Part shown: in pieces, positions 54,619-62,460 of the stretch | Layout of the letters: each line of letters opens with the position of its first letter | How positions within the stretch are numbered: position 1 is the first letter of the stretch | Source: DAOSCP01 sp035379625 | GTDB lineage: Bacteria > Bacteroidota > Ignavibacteria > Ignavibacteriales > DAOSCP01 | Assembly (NCBI GenBank): GCA_035379625.1 | Contig: DAOSVM010000004.1 | Span: 1-64,000 of the forward strand | Reading direction: 5' to 3' | Length of the DNA stretch: 64,000 nt | The notes under the pieces: model-generated | What the model was told of the DNA's origin: nothing | What the model saw: only the letters and a program-made list of their open reading frames with translations | Databases searched by the model: none | Program-made: the position numbers and the translations under genes

Positions 54619-56520
54619 ATGGAAAAAATATTTCATAAAAGATTAAATATAATATTTTCAATCTTTATTTTATTTATCTCTTTACAGATTATTGATAGAT
54701 TAACAATATTTATCTATTCATATGCTAATTTTAATAAATCTCTAATTGATTTTTTAAAAATACTTGGTGTTTCTTTATTATACGATATAATTACATTTTC
54801 ATATTTTATAATATTTCCTGTAATAGTTGTAATACTAATGCCGTATAAAATATATTCATCAAAAATATATAAAGTTTTAGCGTACTTTTATTTTATATTA
54901 AACTCAATAATTTTATTTTTTAATTCAATAGCAAATTATTATTTCTGGGACGAGTTTCAAGTAAGGTATAATTTTGTTGCGGTTGATTATTTAATATACA
55001 CAAATGAAGTTTTAAAGAATATCAAAGAATCTTATCCACTTGGAATTCTCATACCATTGATTTTAATATTTAGTATAATAATATATTTTATTTTCAAAAA
55101 GAAAATTAATGAAGCATTACAAACTAAAACTACTTTGAAAGAAAGATCAATTTTACCAATTGGAATTATTGTTTTATTTTTTATTTCGCTTACTTTTGTT
55201 AATGGTTCAAATGAGACTTTTTCAGATAATAAATACAATATAGAATTAGCAAAAAATGATATTTATTCATTTTTTGAAGCCTATAATAAAAATGAAATTG
55301 ATTATAATTCTTTTTATCTTACCTATGATAATAACTCAGTTTTGAAAAGATTAAATGAACTTCGTTTCGTACCTGGGCAGGTTATCGACAACAATGGTTA
55401 TGCTTTTTTTAATTCAAATGGTGAAGAGAAAAAGTACAACATAATAATGATCACAGTTGAAAGTCTTTCAGCTGAATATATGAAGGCTTTTGGTAGTAAT
55501 TTGAATATTACACCATTCCTGGATTCAATTGCACATCATTCTTTATTTTGTACAAACTATTTTGCAACTGGTACAAGAACAGTACGTGGAATTGAAGCTA
55601 TAATGTTATCATTTCCGCCTACACCTGGTTCCAGCATTGTCAGACGTCCTAATAATGAGCATATTTTTAATTTTGCATATCCGCTTATACAAAGAGGTTA
55701 CACAGCTAAATTTATTTACGGCGGTTATGGTTATTTTGATAATATGAATTACTTTTTCGAACACAATGGTTTTCAAATAGTTGATAGAAACAAATTTAAT
55801 AGTGATGAAAAAACTTTTGCAAATGCATGGGGATTATGTGATGAAGATTTAATGAATAAAACGTTAAAAGAAGCCGATAATGATTATAAAAGTGGGAAAA
55901 ATTTCTTTTATTTTGTATTAACAACATCAAATCATAGACCTTATACATTTCCAACTAATCACATTAAAATGCCATTTGAAAGGGAAGGGGCTGTAAGGTA
56001 TACTGATTATGCAATAGAACAATTAATTAAAAAAGCAAGCAAAAAAGATTGGTTTAAAAATACGATTTTTGTTATTTCTGCTGATCATTGTGCTAATAGC
56101 GCTGGTAAAACTTCCTTGCCTATTCATAAATATAAAATCCCTTTAATTATATATGCACCTAATATTATAAAGCCATAAGTTTTTGATAAAATAATAAGTC
56201 AAATTGATGTTGCGCCTACTGTTCTATCGTTATTAAATCTAAAATATAAATCTGCTTTTATTGGAAAAAATATACTGAATAATTACGATGATAATAGGGC
56301 TTTTATAAGTAGTTATCAAAAAGTTGGATATGTTAAAGATGATAAAATTGTTGTTCTCGACTTAAAAAGGAAGTATAATTTTTTCCAATATGATAGAAAA
56401 GATTTGACTATGAAAGAAGCTCCAGTAGATGAAAAATTGTTATTTGATGCTGTAGCTTATTATCAAGGGGCTTTTTATATATTCAAAAATAATAAACTTA
56501 AGGTGGATAAGATAAAATGA
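54619..56520 (+). pseudogene. LTA-synthase-like phosphatase/phosphoethanolamine transferase, split by an in-frame TAA
   Basis: Reading runs from ATG 54619 to TGA 56518-56520 (about 633 codons) with one TAA at 56176-56178 inside IIKP-stop-VFDKIISQIDVAPT. The first part has five membrane helices (about 1-200) and a sulfatase-type catalytic domain: MITVESLSAEYMKAFG (metal Asp/Glu region), TNYFATGTRTVRGIEAI (Thr nucleophile near 315), SNHRPYTFP and SADHCAN (Asp-His metal pair). The part after the stop has the C-terminal IDVAPTVLSLL segment common to LTA synthase-like proteins and overlaps the next gene by ATGA. The truncated 519-residue protein keeps all catalytic motifs and may retain activity. 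AAA to TAA would explain the stop. Confidence 0.83.
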
Positions 56521-57215
56521 AAAAAATATTGTTTTTTTTAATTTCGTTAAAATTATTTGCTCAATTTAGTGGTAACATTGGTGCCGAAACAGTTTTTACA
56601 AAAGGAAATGTTGAGCAAGGTATATTTTCTGGTAGAACCGAAATTAGTTATGTCGATTCAGTTATAAAACCGGTAGTAAATTTTAATTTTACTTACGGTG
56701 AAGAAAATAAACAGAAAAAGCAACACGACTATAATCTTAAATCAAGATTAATATTGTTTCCCTATAATAATATTGCATTAACAATAAACGGATTATATGA
56801 GTATAACTTTCAGAGAAAAATTGACTATCGGTACCAATTTGGTATTGGTACTGAATTAAATTTATACAATGATAATGAAGATAATACATCATTATTGATA
56901 TCTATGTTAAGGGAAGAAACAAAATATAATCAATCAATTAATAGTATAAAAAAATCTTTCAGAAGTACATCTTCTATTCTTAGCAAAATTATTATTGTTG
57001 ATAAAAAAATTGTAATGACTAATAGATTTGATTTTAATACTAATGTTGAAAAGATTAATGATTTTCGTTGGAATTATAATTTAATTTTTGATTTTCAATT
57101 AAATGGTAGTATTTCATTACGAACAAGTTACACTAGTACTTACGAAAATATTGTTCAAAAAGATAGAGTTAAATTGGATAGTAAATATTTATTTGGATTT
57201 TCTACAAAAATATGA
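56517..57215 (+). CDS. DUF481-family outer membrane beta-barrel protein
   Basis: 232 residues with signal peptide MKKILFFLISLKLFAQF, then alternating polar and aromatic strands (for example GNIGAETVFTKGNVEQGIFSG, YNLKSRLILFPYN, RYQFGIGTELNLYN) ending in an aromatic-rich last strand KYLFGFSTKI. This fits the DUF481 (YdiY-like) outer membrane family. Its ATG overlaps the stop of the interrupted upstream frame, so the two were translationally coupled. Role unknown; barrel with adhesion or stability function possible. Confidence 0.75.
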   Translation: MKKILFFLISLKLFAQFSGNIGAETVFTKGNVEQGIFSGRTEISYVDSVIKPVVNFNFTYGEENKQKKQHDYNLKSRLILFPYNNIALTINGLYEYNFQRKIDYRYQFGIGTELNLYNDNEDNTSLLISMLREETKYNQSINSIKKSFRSTSSILSKIIIVDKKIVMTNRFDFNTNVEKINDFRWNYNLIFDFQLNGSISLRTSYTSTYENIVQKDRVKLDSKYLFGFSTKI

Positions 57216-57278
57216 ACTTTTAAAGAATAATGGTTGTTGATTTAATTAAATAAATCTAAAAGAAAGGATTAAAATTTA

Positions 57279-57905
57279 ATGGAAATATTAAAAGTTTTAA
57301 ATTGGCGTTATGCAACAAAAGCTATGAATGGTAAAAAAGTAGAAAAAGATAAATTAAACGCTATTTTACAATCTATAAATCTTGCACCAACTTCATTAGG
57401 TTTGCAACCTTTTAACGTATTACTTATTGAAAAGCAAGAATTAAAAGAAAAAATATTACCTATTGCAAACGGGCAGAAACAAGTAGTTGATTGTTCATAT
57501 TTACTCATTTTTGCAGCCTGGTCAGAATTTACAGATGAAAGAAAACAAGAATTTTACACAAATTTTGAGAAAGTTCGTGGTTCAGTTCCAGATGTTTTAA
57601 AAAATTATATTGAAACAGTATATGATAATGCGCAAAAAAATCCAGAAGAATTTTTCAATTGGGCAGCAAGACAAACTTACTTAGCTTTTGGAGTTGGAAT
57701 AGTGGCAGCTGCGGATATGGGCGTTGATAGCACTCCGATGGAAGGATTTAATCCGCAAGAGCTTGATAAACTCCTGAATTTAAATGAGAAAAAATTAAAA
57801 AGTGTACTTCTACTTCCGCTTGGCCATAGAGATGTGGCAAAAGATTATCTTGTTAATTTACCAAAACTTAGAAAACCATTAGAACAATTAGTTATTCCAT
57901 TATAA
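57279..57905 (+). CDS. NAD(P)H-dependent nitroreductase family protein
   Basis: FMN-dependent oxidoreductase of 208 residues similar to NfnB/dihydropteridine reductase. WRYATKAMNGKKVEKDKL near 10 holds the FMN phosphate-binding arginine/lysine, SINLAPTSLGLQPFNVLLI the second FMN loop, ARQTYLAFGVGIVAAADMGVDSTPMEGF near 128 the dimer and substrate region, and LPLGHRD the C-terminal FMN contact. GGATT precedes the ATG. Physiological substrate unknown. Confidence 0.9.
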   Translation: MEILKVLNWRYATKAMNGKKVEKDKLNAILQSINLAPTSLGLQPFNVLLIEKQELKEKILPIANGQKQVVDCSYLLIFAAWSEFTDERKQEFYTNFEKVRGSVPDVLKNYIETVYDNAQKNPEEFFNWAARQTYLAFGVGIVAAADMGVDSTPMEGFNPQELDKLLNLNEKKLKSVLLLPLGHRDVAKDYLVNLPKLRKPLEQLVIPL

Positions 57906-57937
57906 AATTCGACGACAATAACTTATGTAAAATTTCA

Positions 57938-58553
57938 TTAGCTCAGACAGTGTAAGCTTAATGCCCTTGCAGCTTGAGCCAAGCTGCAAGGGGCAGCGGG
58001 CCGGAACGGCCCGCTAAAAATTCCCCTATGTCCCCCTTGGAAAGTGGGATCTAAAATTCCCATCATTCCAAAAGTTGTGACAATTTAAATGATTGCCAGT
58101 GTGTTTTATTATAACAATTCCTTTTATACCTTAGTAAAATATATTTCAACTCATCTTTTTTATGAACATAGTTTTATATTATTTTATTTACATCTTATTT
58201 ATAATGTAAAGGTGATTATATCGCTTATTCAAATCTATTTGTTCAAACTAATATTATATAGTAAATACAATAATATAGTAAAAACGAATATATATTTAAA
58301 AATTTCATTATCTCGTATTTACAATAATATCGTATATTCAATTATATAGTAATAACGATATATAGTTTACTCACTTTTTAATTAAGCTTATTTTTCATAA
58401 GAAAATATTTAAATAACATTTAGTTATTTAGCTAAATGTAAAAATATAAAAATTATAGTTAAAATATATTGGAATGTTTTCAGGAAAATTTTGGCGTTAG
58501 CCCGCCCGTGCGCCGCACGGCGCACGGGCTTTATGCTTACACCGTCTGAGCTA
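57938..58553 (+). mobile_element. Composite intergenic repeat element, copy 3 (type copy)
   Basis: Complete non-coding element of about 615 bases. The B end has TTAGCTCAGACAGTGTAAGC (57938-57957), hairpin CCCTTGCAGCTT-GAGCC-AAGCTGCAAGGG (57964-57992) and GCGGGCCG-GAA-CGGCCCGC (57996-58014). The 17-bp array covers 58216-58358. The A end has the palindromic ATTTAGCTAAAT (about 58426-58437), a 26-base palindrome (58504-58529, arms GCCCGTGCGCCG around CA) and GCTTACACCGTCTGAGCTA ending at 58552. The outer boxes form terminal inverted repeats. The segment 58089-58349 is open in one frame but lies largely in the array and looks non-coding. Confidence 0.7.
58216..58358 (+). repeat. Array of eight 17-bp quasi-palindromic units
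   Basis: Units of exactly 17 bases begin at 58216, 58233, 58254, 58271, 58288, 58308, 58325 and 58342, with 4- and 3-base insertions. Examples are TTATATCGCTTATTCAA, TTATATAGTAAATACAA, TAATATAGTAAAAACGA, TAATATCGTATATTCAA and TTATATAGTAATAACGA. The consensus is T(T/A)ATAT(A/C)GTA-three variable bases-AC(A/G)A. Adjacent units give TATATCGT-N4-ACGATATA type dyads. Confidence 0.65.
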
Positions 58554-58652
58554 TATAAAAATAAACGATGATTTAATTTAATTTTTACTTTAAGTTAATA
58601 TGTATATCTGAAATTGTCTTTTTGAAATATAAATATTGAGGAGTTGTTGTTA

Positions 58653-60332
58653 ATGATTGATATTGCTAAAATTGTTGATGAAAAATTAAGTGATAGATAT
58701 CCTAAAATATTGAAAAAATCATTTGCGTATATATTGAGTAAAATTTTGTGTTTGAAGAAAATTAATGATTTTATTTCTAATAACTCTGATAAGCGAGGTT
58801 TGGAATTTATTGATGAAGTTTTTAATTATCTGAATATTGATTATACAATTTCTGAGAGGGATTTTAATAAAATACCATCTGAAGGGAAGTTAATAATTGT
58901 TGCAAATCATCCTTTGGGTGGACTAGATGGATTGAGTTTGATAAAATTGTTAAGTAAAGTTAGAAATGATGTTAAAGTTGTGGCTAATAGCTATTTATTG
59001 AATATCGAACAGTTGAGTGAATTTTTTATACCTTTTACGCTTGATAGTACTAATTTGCAGAAATCAAACATAGAAAAAATATTGAATCATTTGAATAATA
59101 ATGGTGCGTTAATTTTCTTTCCTGCTGGGGAAGTTTCAAGACTGAAAGGTTTAACTGTGGTGGATGGGAAATGGCACAAAGGGGCGATTTTCTTTTCCAA
59201 GAAAACAGGTGCGGATATTTTACCTATTTATGTGAAGGCTAAGAATTCTCCTTTATTTTATGCGGTTGGTGTTTTGAGTAAATTTTTATCGATGTTATTG
59301 CTTCCATCTCAATTGTTTTATCAAAAAAATAAAACGATTTCTATAAAAGTAGGTAACTATATACCAGCAAAAAATATTGAAACTTTTGATTCAAATTATT
59401 CAATAAAATTGCTAAAGAAACATACTTATAGAATTGGTAAAGGAAGAAATGGAATATTTAAGACGGAAAATAATATCATACATCCTGTTAATGTAAAGTT
59501 AATTGTTGATGAGTTAAAAAAATCTACGGTTCTATTTAGTAAGGATAAAAAAACGGTTTTTTGTGTTAATTATAAAGAGGCCCCAAACGTAATTAATGAG
59601 ATAGCAAGGCTCAGAGAACATACTTTTAGATTAGTTGGCGAAGGTACTGGTAAGAAAAAGGATATGGATGAATATGATAAACATTATGACCATATAGTTT
59701 TGTGGGATGATGATAGTTTGGAAATTATTGGTGCCTATAGACTTTACCATAGTTTAGGTAAAAATGTTAATAAATATTACACATCTAGTTTATTTGAGTT
59801 TTCAGATAAGCTTATCGGTTTACTTCCAAATTCGATTGAATTAGGAAGAAGTTTTATTCAAAAAAAATATTGGAATACATATGCTCTTGAATATATATGG
59901 AAAGGAATTGGTAAGTATATTTTAATGAAAGAAAATGTAAGGTTTTTATTTGGAGTAGTAAGTCTTTCGAATACATTTCCGAATGATGCAAAAAAAATGA
60001 TAGTATATTTTTATGATAAATGGTATGGAGATGATTATGGTGTTAAGTCAAAAAATCCATATATTTTGAGTATTAAAGATAGAGATGAGTTAAGTAAAAT
60101 ATTATATGAAGATGATATTAAGAAGGATTATTTGATTTTGAAAAAGTATTTAAAAGGATTTGGTGTTGCAATCCCGACATTATATAAAAATTATTCTGAA
60201 TTATGTGAAAGTGAAGGAATAAAATTTTTAGCATATGGAGTTGATGAAGATTTTGGAAATTGTATAGATAGTTTTATTATGCTGGATTTAAATTATATGA
60301 AAGAAGAAAAGAAAGAGAGGTATTTTATATAA
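58653..60332 (+). CDS. olsF: OlsF-like bifunctional lyso-lipid acyltransferase / N-acyltransferase
   Basis: About 559 residues from ATG 58653, chosen because GAGGAG (58638-58643) abuts an upstream TTG and is properly spaced for the ATG. The N-terminal half is a PlsC-type acyltransferase: IVANHPLGGLDGLSLIKLL near 88 (HX4D motif) and FFPAGEVSRLKG near 150. The C-terminal half (about 300-559) is OlsB/hemolysin-type N-acyltransferase with NEIARLREHTFRLVGEGTGK, DEYDKHYDHIVLWDD and GAYRLYHS. OlsF in Flavobacterium and Serratia has this order and makes ornithine lipid in one protein. Amine acceptor here (ornithine, glycine or other) is inferred, not shown. Confidence 0.78.
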   Translation: MIDIAKIVDEKLSDRYPKILKKSFAYILSKILCLKKINDFISNNSDKRGLEFIDEVFNYLNIDYTISERDFNKIPSEGKLIIVANHPLGGLDGLSLIKLLSKVRNDVKVVANSYLLNIEQLSEFFIPFTLDSTNLQKSNIEKILNHLNNNGALIFFPAGEVSRLKGLTVVDGKWHKGAIFFSKKTGADILPIYVKAKNSPLFYAVGVLSKFLSMLLLPSQLFYQKNKTISIKVGNYIPAKNIETFDSNYSIKLLKKHTYRIGKGRNGIFKTENNIIHPVNVKLIVDELKKSTVLFSKDKKTVFCVNYKEAPNVINEIARLREHTFRLVGEGTGKKKDMDEYDKHYDHIVLWDDDSLEIIGAYRLYHSLGKNVNKYYTSSLFEFSDKLIGLLPNSIELGRSFIQKKYWNTYALEYIWKGIGKYILMKENVRFLFGVVSLSNTFPNDAKKMIVYFYDKWYGDDYGVKSKNPYILSIKDRDELSKILYEDDIKKDYLILKKYLKGFGVAIPTLYKNYSELCESEGIKFLAYGVDEDFGNCIDSFIMLDLNYMKEEKKERYFI

Positions 60333-60452
60333 AATAATTATAGCACATCTAAAATATTTACACATTTTTTTATTTACAAATAAGACATTGAAATATCATA
60401 AGTTGATTTTTCCTATCTAACGAAAATTTTTTTTAAAAAGTAAAAATTTAAC

Positions 60453-60481
60453 TTGACATTAGGTTATTTTTTGATTAATTT
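60453..60481 (+). promoter_or_regulatory. Promoter of the peptidase-cyanophycinase-transporter operon
   Basis: TTGACA (60453-60458), 17 bases, TAATTT (60476-60481). Both boxes are close to sigma70 consensus. Expected start of transcription is near 60488. Confidence 0.65.
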
Positions 60482-60496
60482 GAAACAAAAGTTTCA
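60481..60496. promoter_or_regulatory. Palindromic operator candidate
   Basis: TGAAACAAAAGTTTCA, two perfect 6-base arms around AAAA, overlaps the -10 box end and the expected transcription start. A dimeric repressor site is the simplest reading; no regulator gene is adjacent in the window. Confidence 0.5.
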
Positions 60497-60509
60497 TTAA
60501 GATAATAAA

Positions 60510-61622
60510 ATGGGAAATAATTTTCATATGGAAGATTTAATTAAAACATTTACGGAATTGGTGAGAATTAAAGGTTTATCTGGAGAAGAGAATAATGTAG
60601 CAAATTACATAAAGAATTATTTAATGCCATTAGGTTTGAAAGTTGAAGAAAGAGATTTAGAGAAGTTTACAGAGGGTAAATGTGGTAATATAATAGCAAC
60701 GTATAAAGATGGTGGAGAGATTGCTTTATGTGCACATATGGATACTGCAAGAAATACAGAAAATGTTAATGTAATTATTGAAAATGGAATGATAAAATCT
60801 GATGGTAAGCAGCAGCTTGGTGCAGATTGTAGGTTAGGAATAGCAGTAATTTTAAGTGCTGTTAAGGATTTGATTGAAAATAATAAAGCTACAACTGGTT
60901 TTACTTTGATTTTTACTTCTCAAGAAGAGACAACTATGAATGGTTCAAAGAATATTACTGTGCCCAATAATGTTAAACATATTTTTATTATGGATAGCGC
61001 TTGGAGGCCCGGTTTTTTTATTTATGGAGCACCTGGTGCTGTAGAATTTAAATTAGAATTGTTTGGTAAGAGTGCTCACGCAGGAATTGAGCCTGAGAAA
61101 GGAATAAATGTAATAAAAATGTTGGGTGATATTTTGGTGGAAATTCCGCAAGGAAGAGTTGATGATGAATCTACTATAAATGTTGCTATAATTAATGCTG
61201 GGAGTGCAATAAATGTTGTTCCAGATTATGCGTTAGTAAGGGGAGAAATTAGGTCTTTTAAGGAAGAAAAGGTTGAAGAGTATATAAATTTAATAGATGA
61301 AGTTTGTGATGATGTAACGAAGAGATATAATGCATCATATAATTTTGAATATAATTGGGATTTTAAGCCTTACACTTTTACAAAAGAAGATGAAGCATAT
61401 AGAATAATATATAAAGCTATCGAAAAGAATGGATTAGTTCCTAAACCAGTTCTATCCTATGGAGGTAGTGATGTTAATAATTTTAATGAAAGGGGATATA
61501 AAGCTATAAATGTTGGCACGGGGGCACAGAATCCACATTCGAATGATGAGTTTGTTCTAATTGAAGATATGGAAAAAGATGTTAATCTTTGCAAAATTTT
61601 ATTAACTAATAAATTTATATAA
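60510..61622 (+). CDS. M20 family metallopeptidase (PepT-like)
   Basis: Zinc di- or tripeptidase of 370 residues. Metal and catalytic residues are visible: ALCAHMDTARNTE near 75 (His, Asp), LGADCRLGIAVIL near 108 (bridging Asp; usual GADDKAG has Asp-Lys where Cys-Arg stands here), TSQEETTMNGS near 138 (catalytic Glu pair), MDSAWRPG, SAHAGIEPEKG in the dimerisation domain and VGTGAQNPHSNDEF (last His). An ATG at 60528 (MEDLIKTF) is an alternative start. It ends 4 bases before the cyanophycinase gene. Confidence 0.88.
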   Translation: MGNNFHMEDLIKTFTELVRIKGLSGEENNVANYIKNYLMPLGLKVEERDLEKFTEGKCGNIIATYKDGGEIALCAHMDTARNTENVNVIIENGMIKSDGKQQLGADCRLGIAVILSAVKDLIENNKATTGFTLIFTSQEETTMNGSKNITVPNNVKHIFIMDSAWRPGFFIYGAPGAVEFKLELFGKSAHAGIEPEKGINVIKMLGDILVEIPQGRVDDESTINVAIINAGSAINVVPDYALVRGEIRSFKEEKVEEYINLIDEVCDDVTKRYNASYNFEYNWDFKPYTFTKEDEAYRIIYKAIEKNGLVPKPVLSYGGSDVNNFNERGYKAINVGTGAQNPHSNDEFVLIEDMEKDVNLCKILLTNKFI

Positions 61623-61626
61623 AGTT

Positions 61627-62460
61627 ATGAAAAAGATAATTGCATTTTTAAGTTTATTTATGATTGTTTTGGCTAATCCGAAAGGAAATTTGTTTATAGT
61701 AGGTGGTGGAAATATTAGTCAAGAATTGCTATCAAATTTTGTAGATTTAGCAGGTGGAAAGGATGCTAGAATTGTGATAATTCCTATTGCAAGTGAAGAA
61801 CCATTGGAAGCAGGGAAGAGTAGGTTGGAAAAATTTAAGCAATTGGGCTGTACTAACGTTAAAGTTGTAATTTTTGATAGAAATAATGCTGATAGCGATA
61901 GTATAACGGCGTATTTTGATGGAGTTAAAGGTGTTTTTTTTGGTGGAGGTGATCAAAATAAAATAACAAATGCGTTGCTTGGGACAAAATTGTTAGGAAA
62001 AATTTTTCAAATTTATGAAAATGGTGGTGTGATAGGAGGAACATCTGCTGGGGCGGCTATTATGAGTAAAATTATGCTCACTGGAAATGAATTGGTATGT
62101 AAAGATACTGTTAATTCTTTTTCTACAATTATGAAAAGGAATGTTGAAGTTAAGGAGGGTTTAGGTTTTGTGAATGAATTTATAGTTGATCAGCATTTTG
62201 TGAAAAGAAAAAGGCATAATAGGTTGTTAAGTGTTTTATTGGATAATCCAGATAAGCCTTGCGTTGGGATTGATGAAGCAACAGCGGTTATTTATCACGG
62301 TGGGAAAATAAAAGTTGTTGGTGAATCCAATGTAATAATTTATAAGATAAAAGATAAAAAAAGCATTAAGGTTAATAAGAATAATATATATTCAGCAAAA
62401 GATATTGAAATGCAGTTACTTGTAGAGGGTGATGAATATAGTTTTAGAGGTAAGAAATGA
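61627..62460 (+). CDS. Exported cyanophycinase-like serine peptidase (S51)
   Basis: 277 residues with signal peptide MKKIIAFLSLFMIVLANP. The S51 core has GNLFIVGGGNISQELL, IVIIPIASEEP, GVFFGGGDQNKI near 100, nucleophile motif GGTSAGAAIM near 137, the conserved EGLGFVNEFIVDQHFVKRKRHNRL near 175 and GIDEATAVI. Cyanophycinases split multi-L-arginyl-poly-aspartate to beta-Asp-Arg dipeptides; exported members attack external polymer. An ordinary S51 peptidase role (alpha-aspartyl dipeptidase) is less likely given the QHF and RHNRL motifs. It overlaps the transporter by 4 bases. Confidence 0.85.
   Translation: MKKIIAFLSLFMIVLANPKGNLFIVGGGNISQELLSNFVDLAGGKDARIVIIPIASEEPLEAGKSRLEKFKQLGCTNVKVVIFDRNNADSDSITAYFDGVKGVFFGGGDQNKITNALLGTKLLGKIFQIYENGGVIGGTSAGAAIMSKIMLTGNELVCKDTVNSFSTIMKRNVEVKEGLGFVNEFIVDQHFVKRKRHNRLLSVLLDNPDKPCVGIDEATAVIYHGGKIKVVGESNVIIYKIKDKKSIKVNKNNIYSAKDIEMQLLVEGDEYSFRGKK

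Noticed and set aside
26817..56178. Stop codon reassignment or general read-through
   Set aside because: The in-frame stops are of all three kinds (TAG, TGA, TAA), occur in only a few genes, and all three are used as normal terminators throughout. None of the five tRNAs present is a suppressor.
57964..58014. B-end hairpins as the terminator of the nitroreductase gene
   Set aside because: They lack a following T tract in that direction and occur as a conserved double unit at other, unrelated positions, so the repeat reading explains more; incidental termination remains possible.
58089..58349. 86-codon forward frame as a gene
   Set aside because: It lies largely in the 17-bp array, giving a Tyr/Ile-rich low-complexity peptide without a ribosome site.
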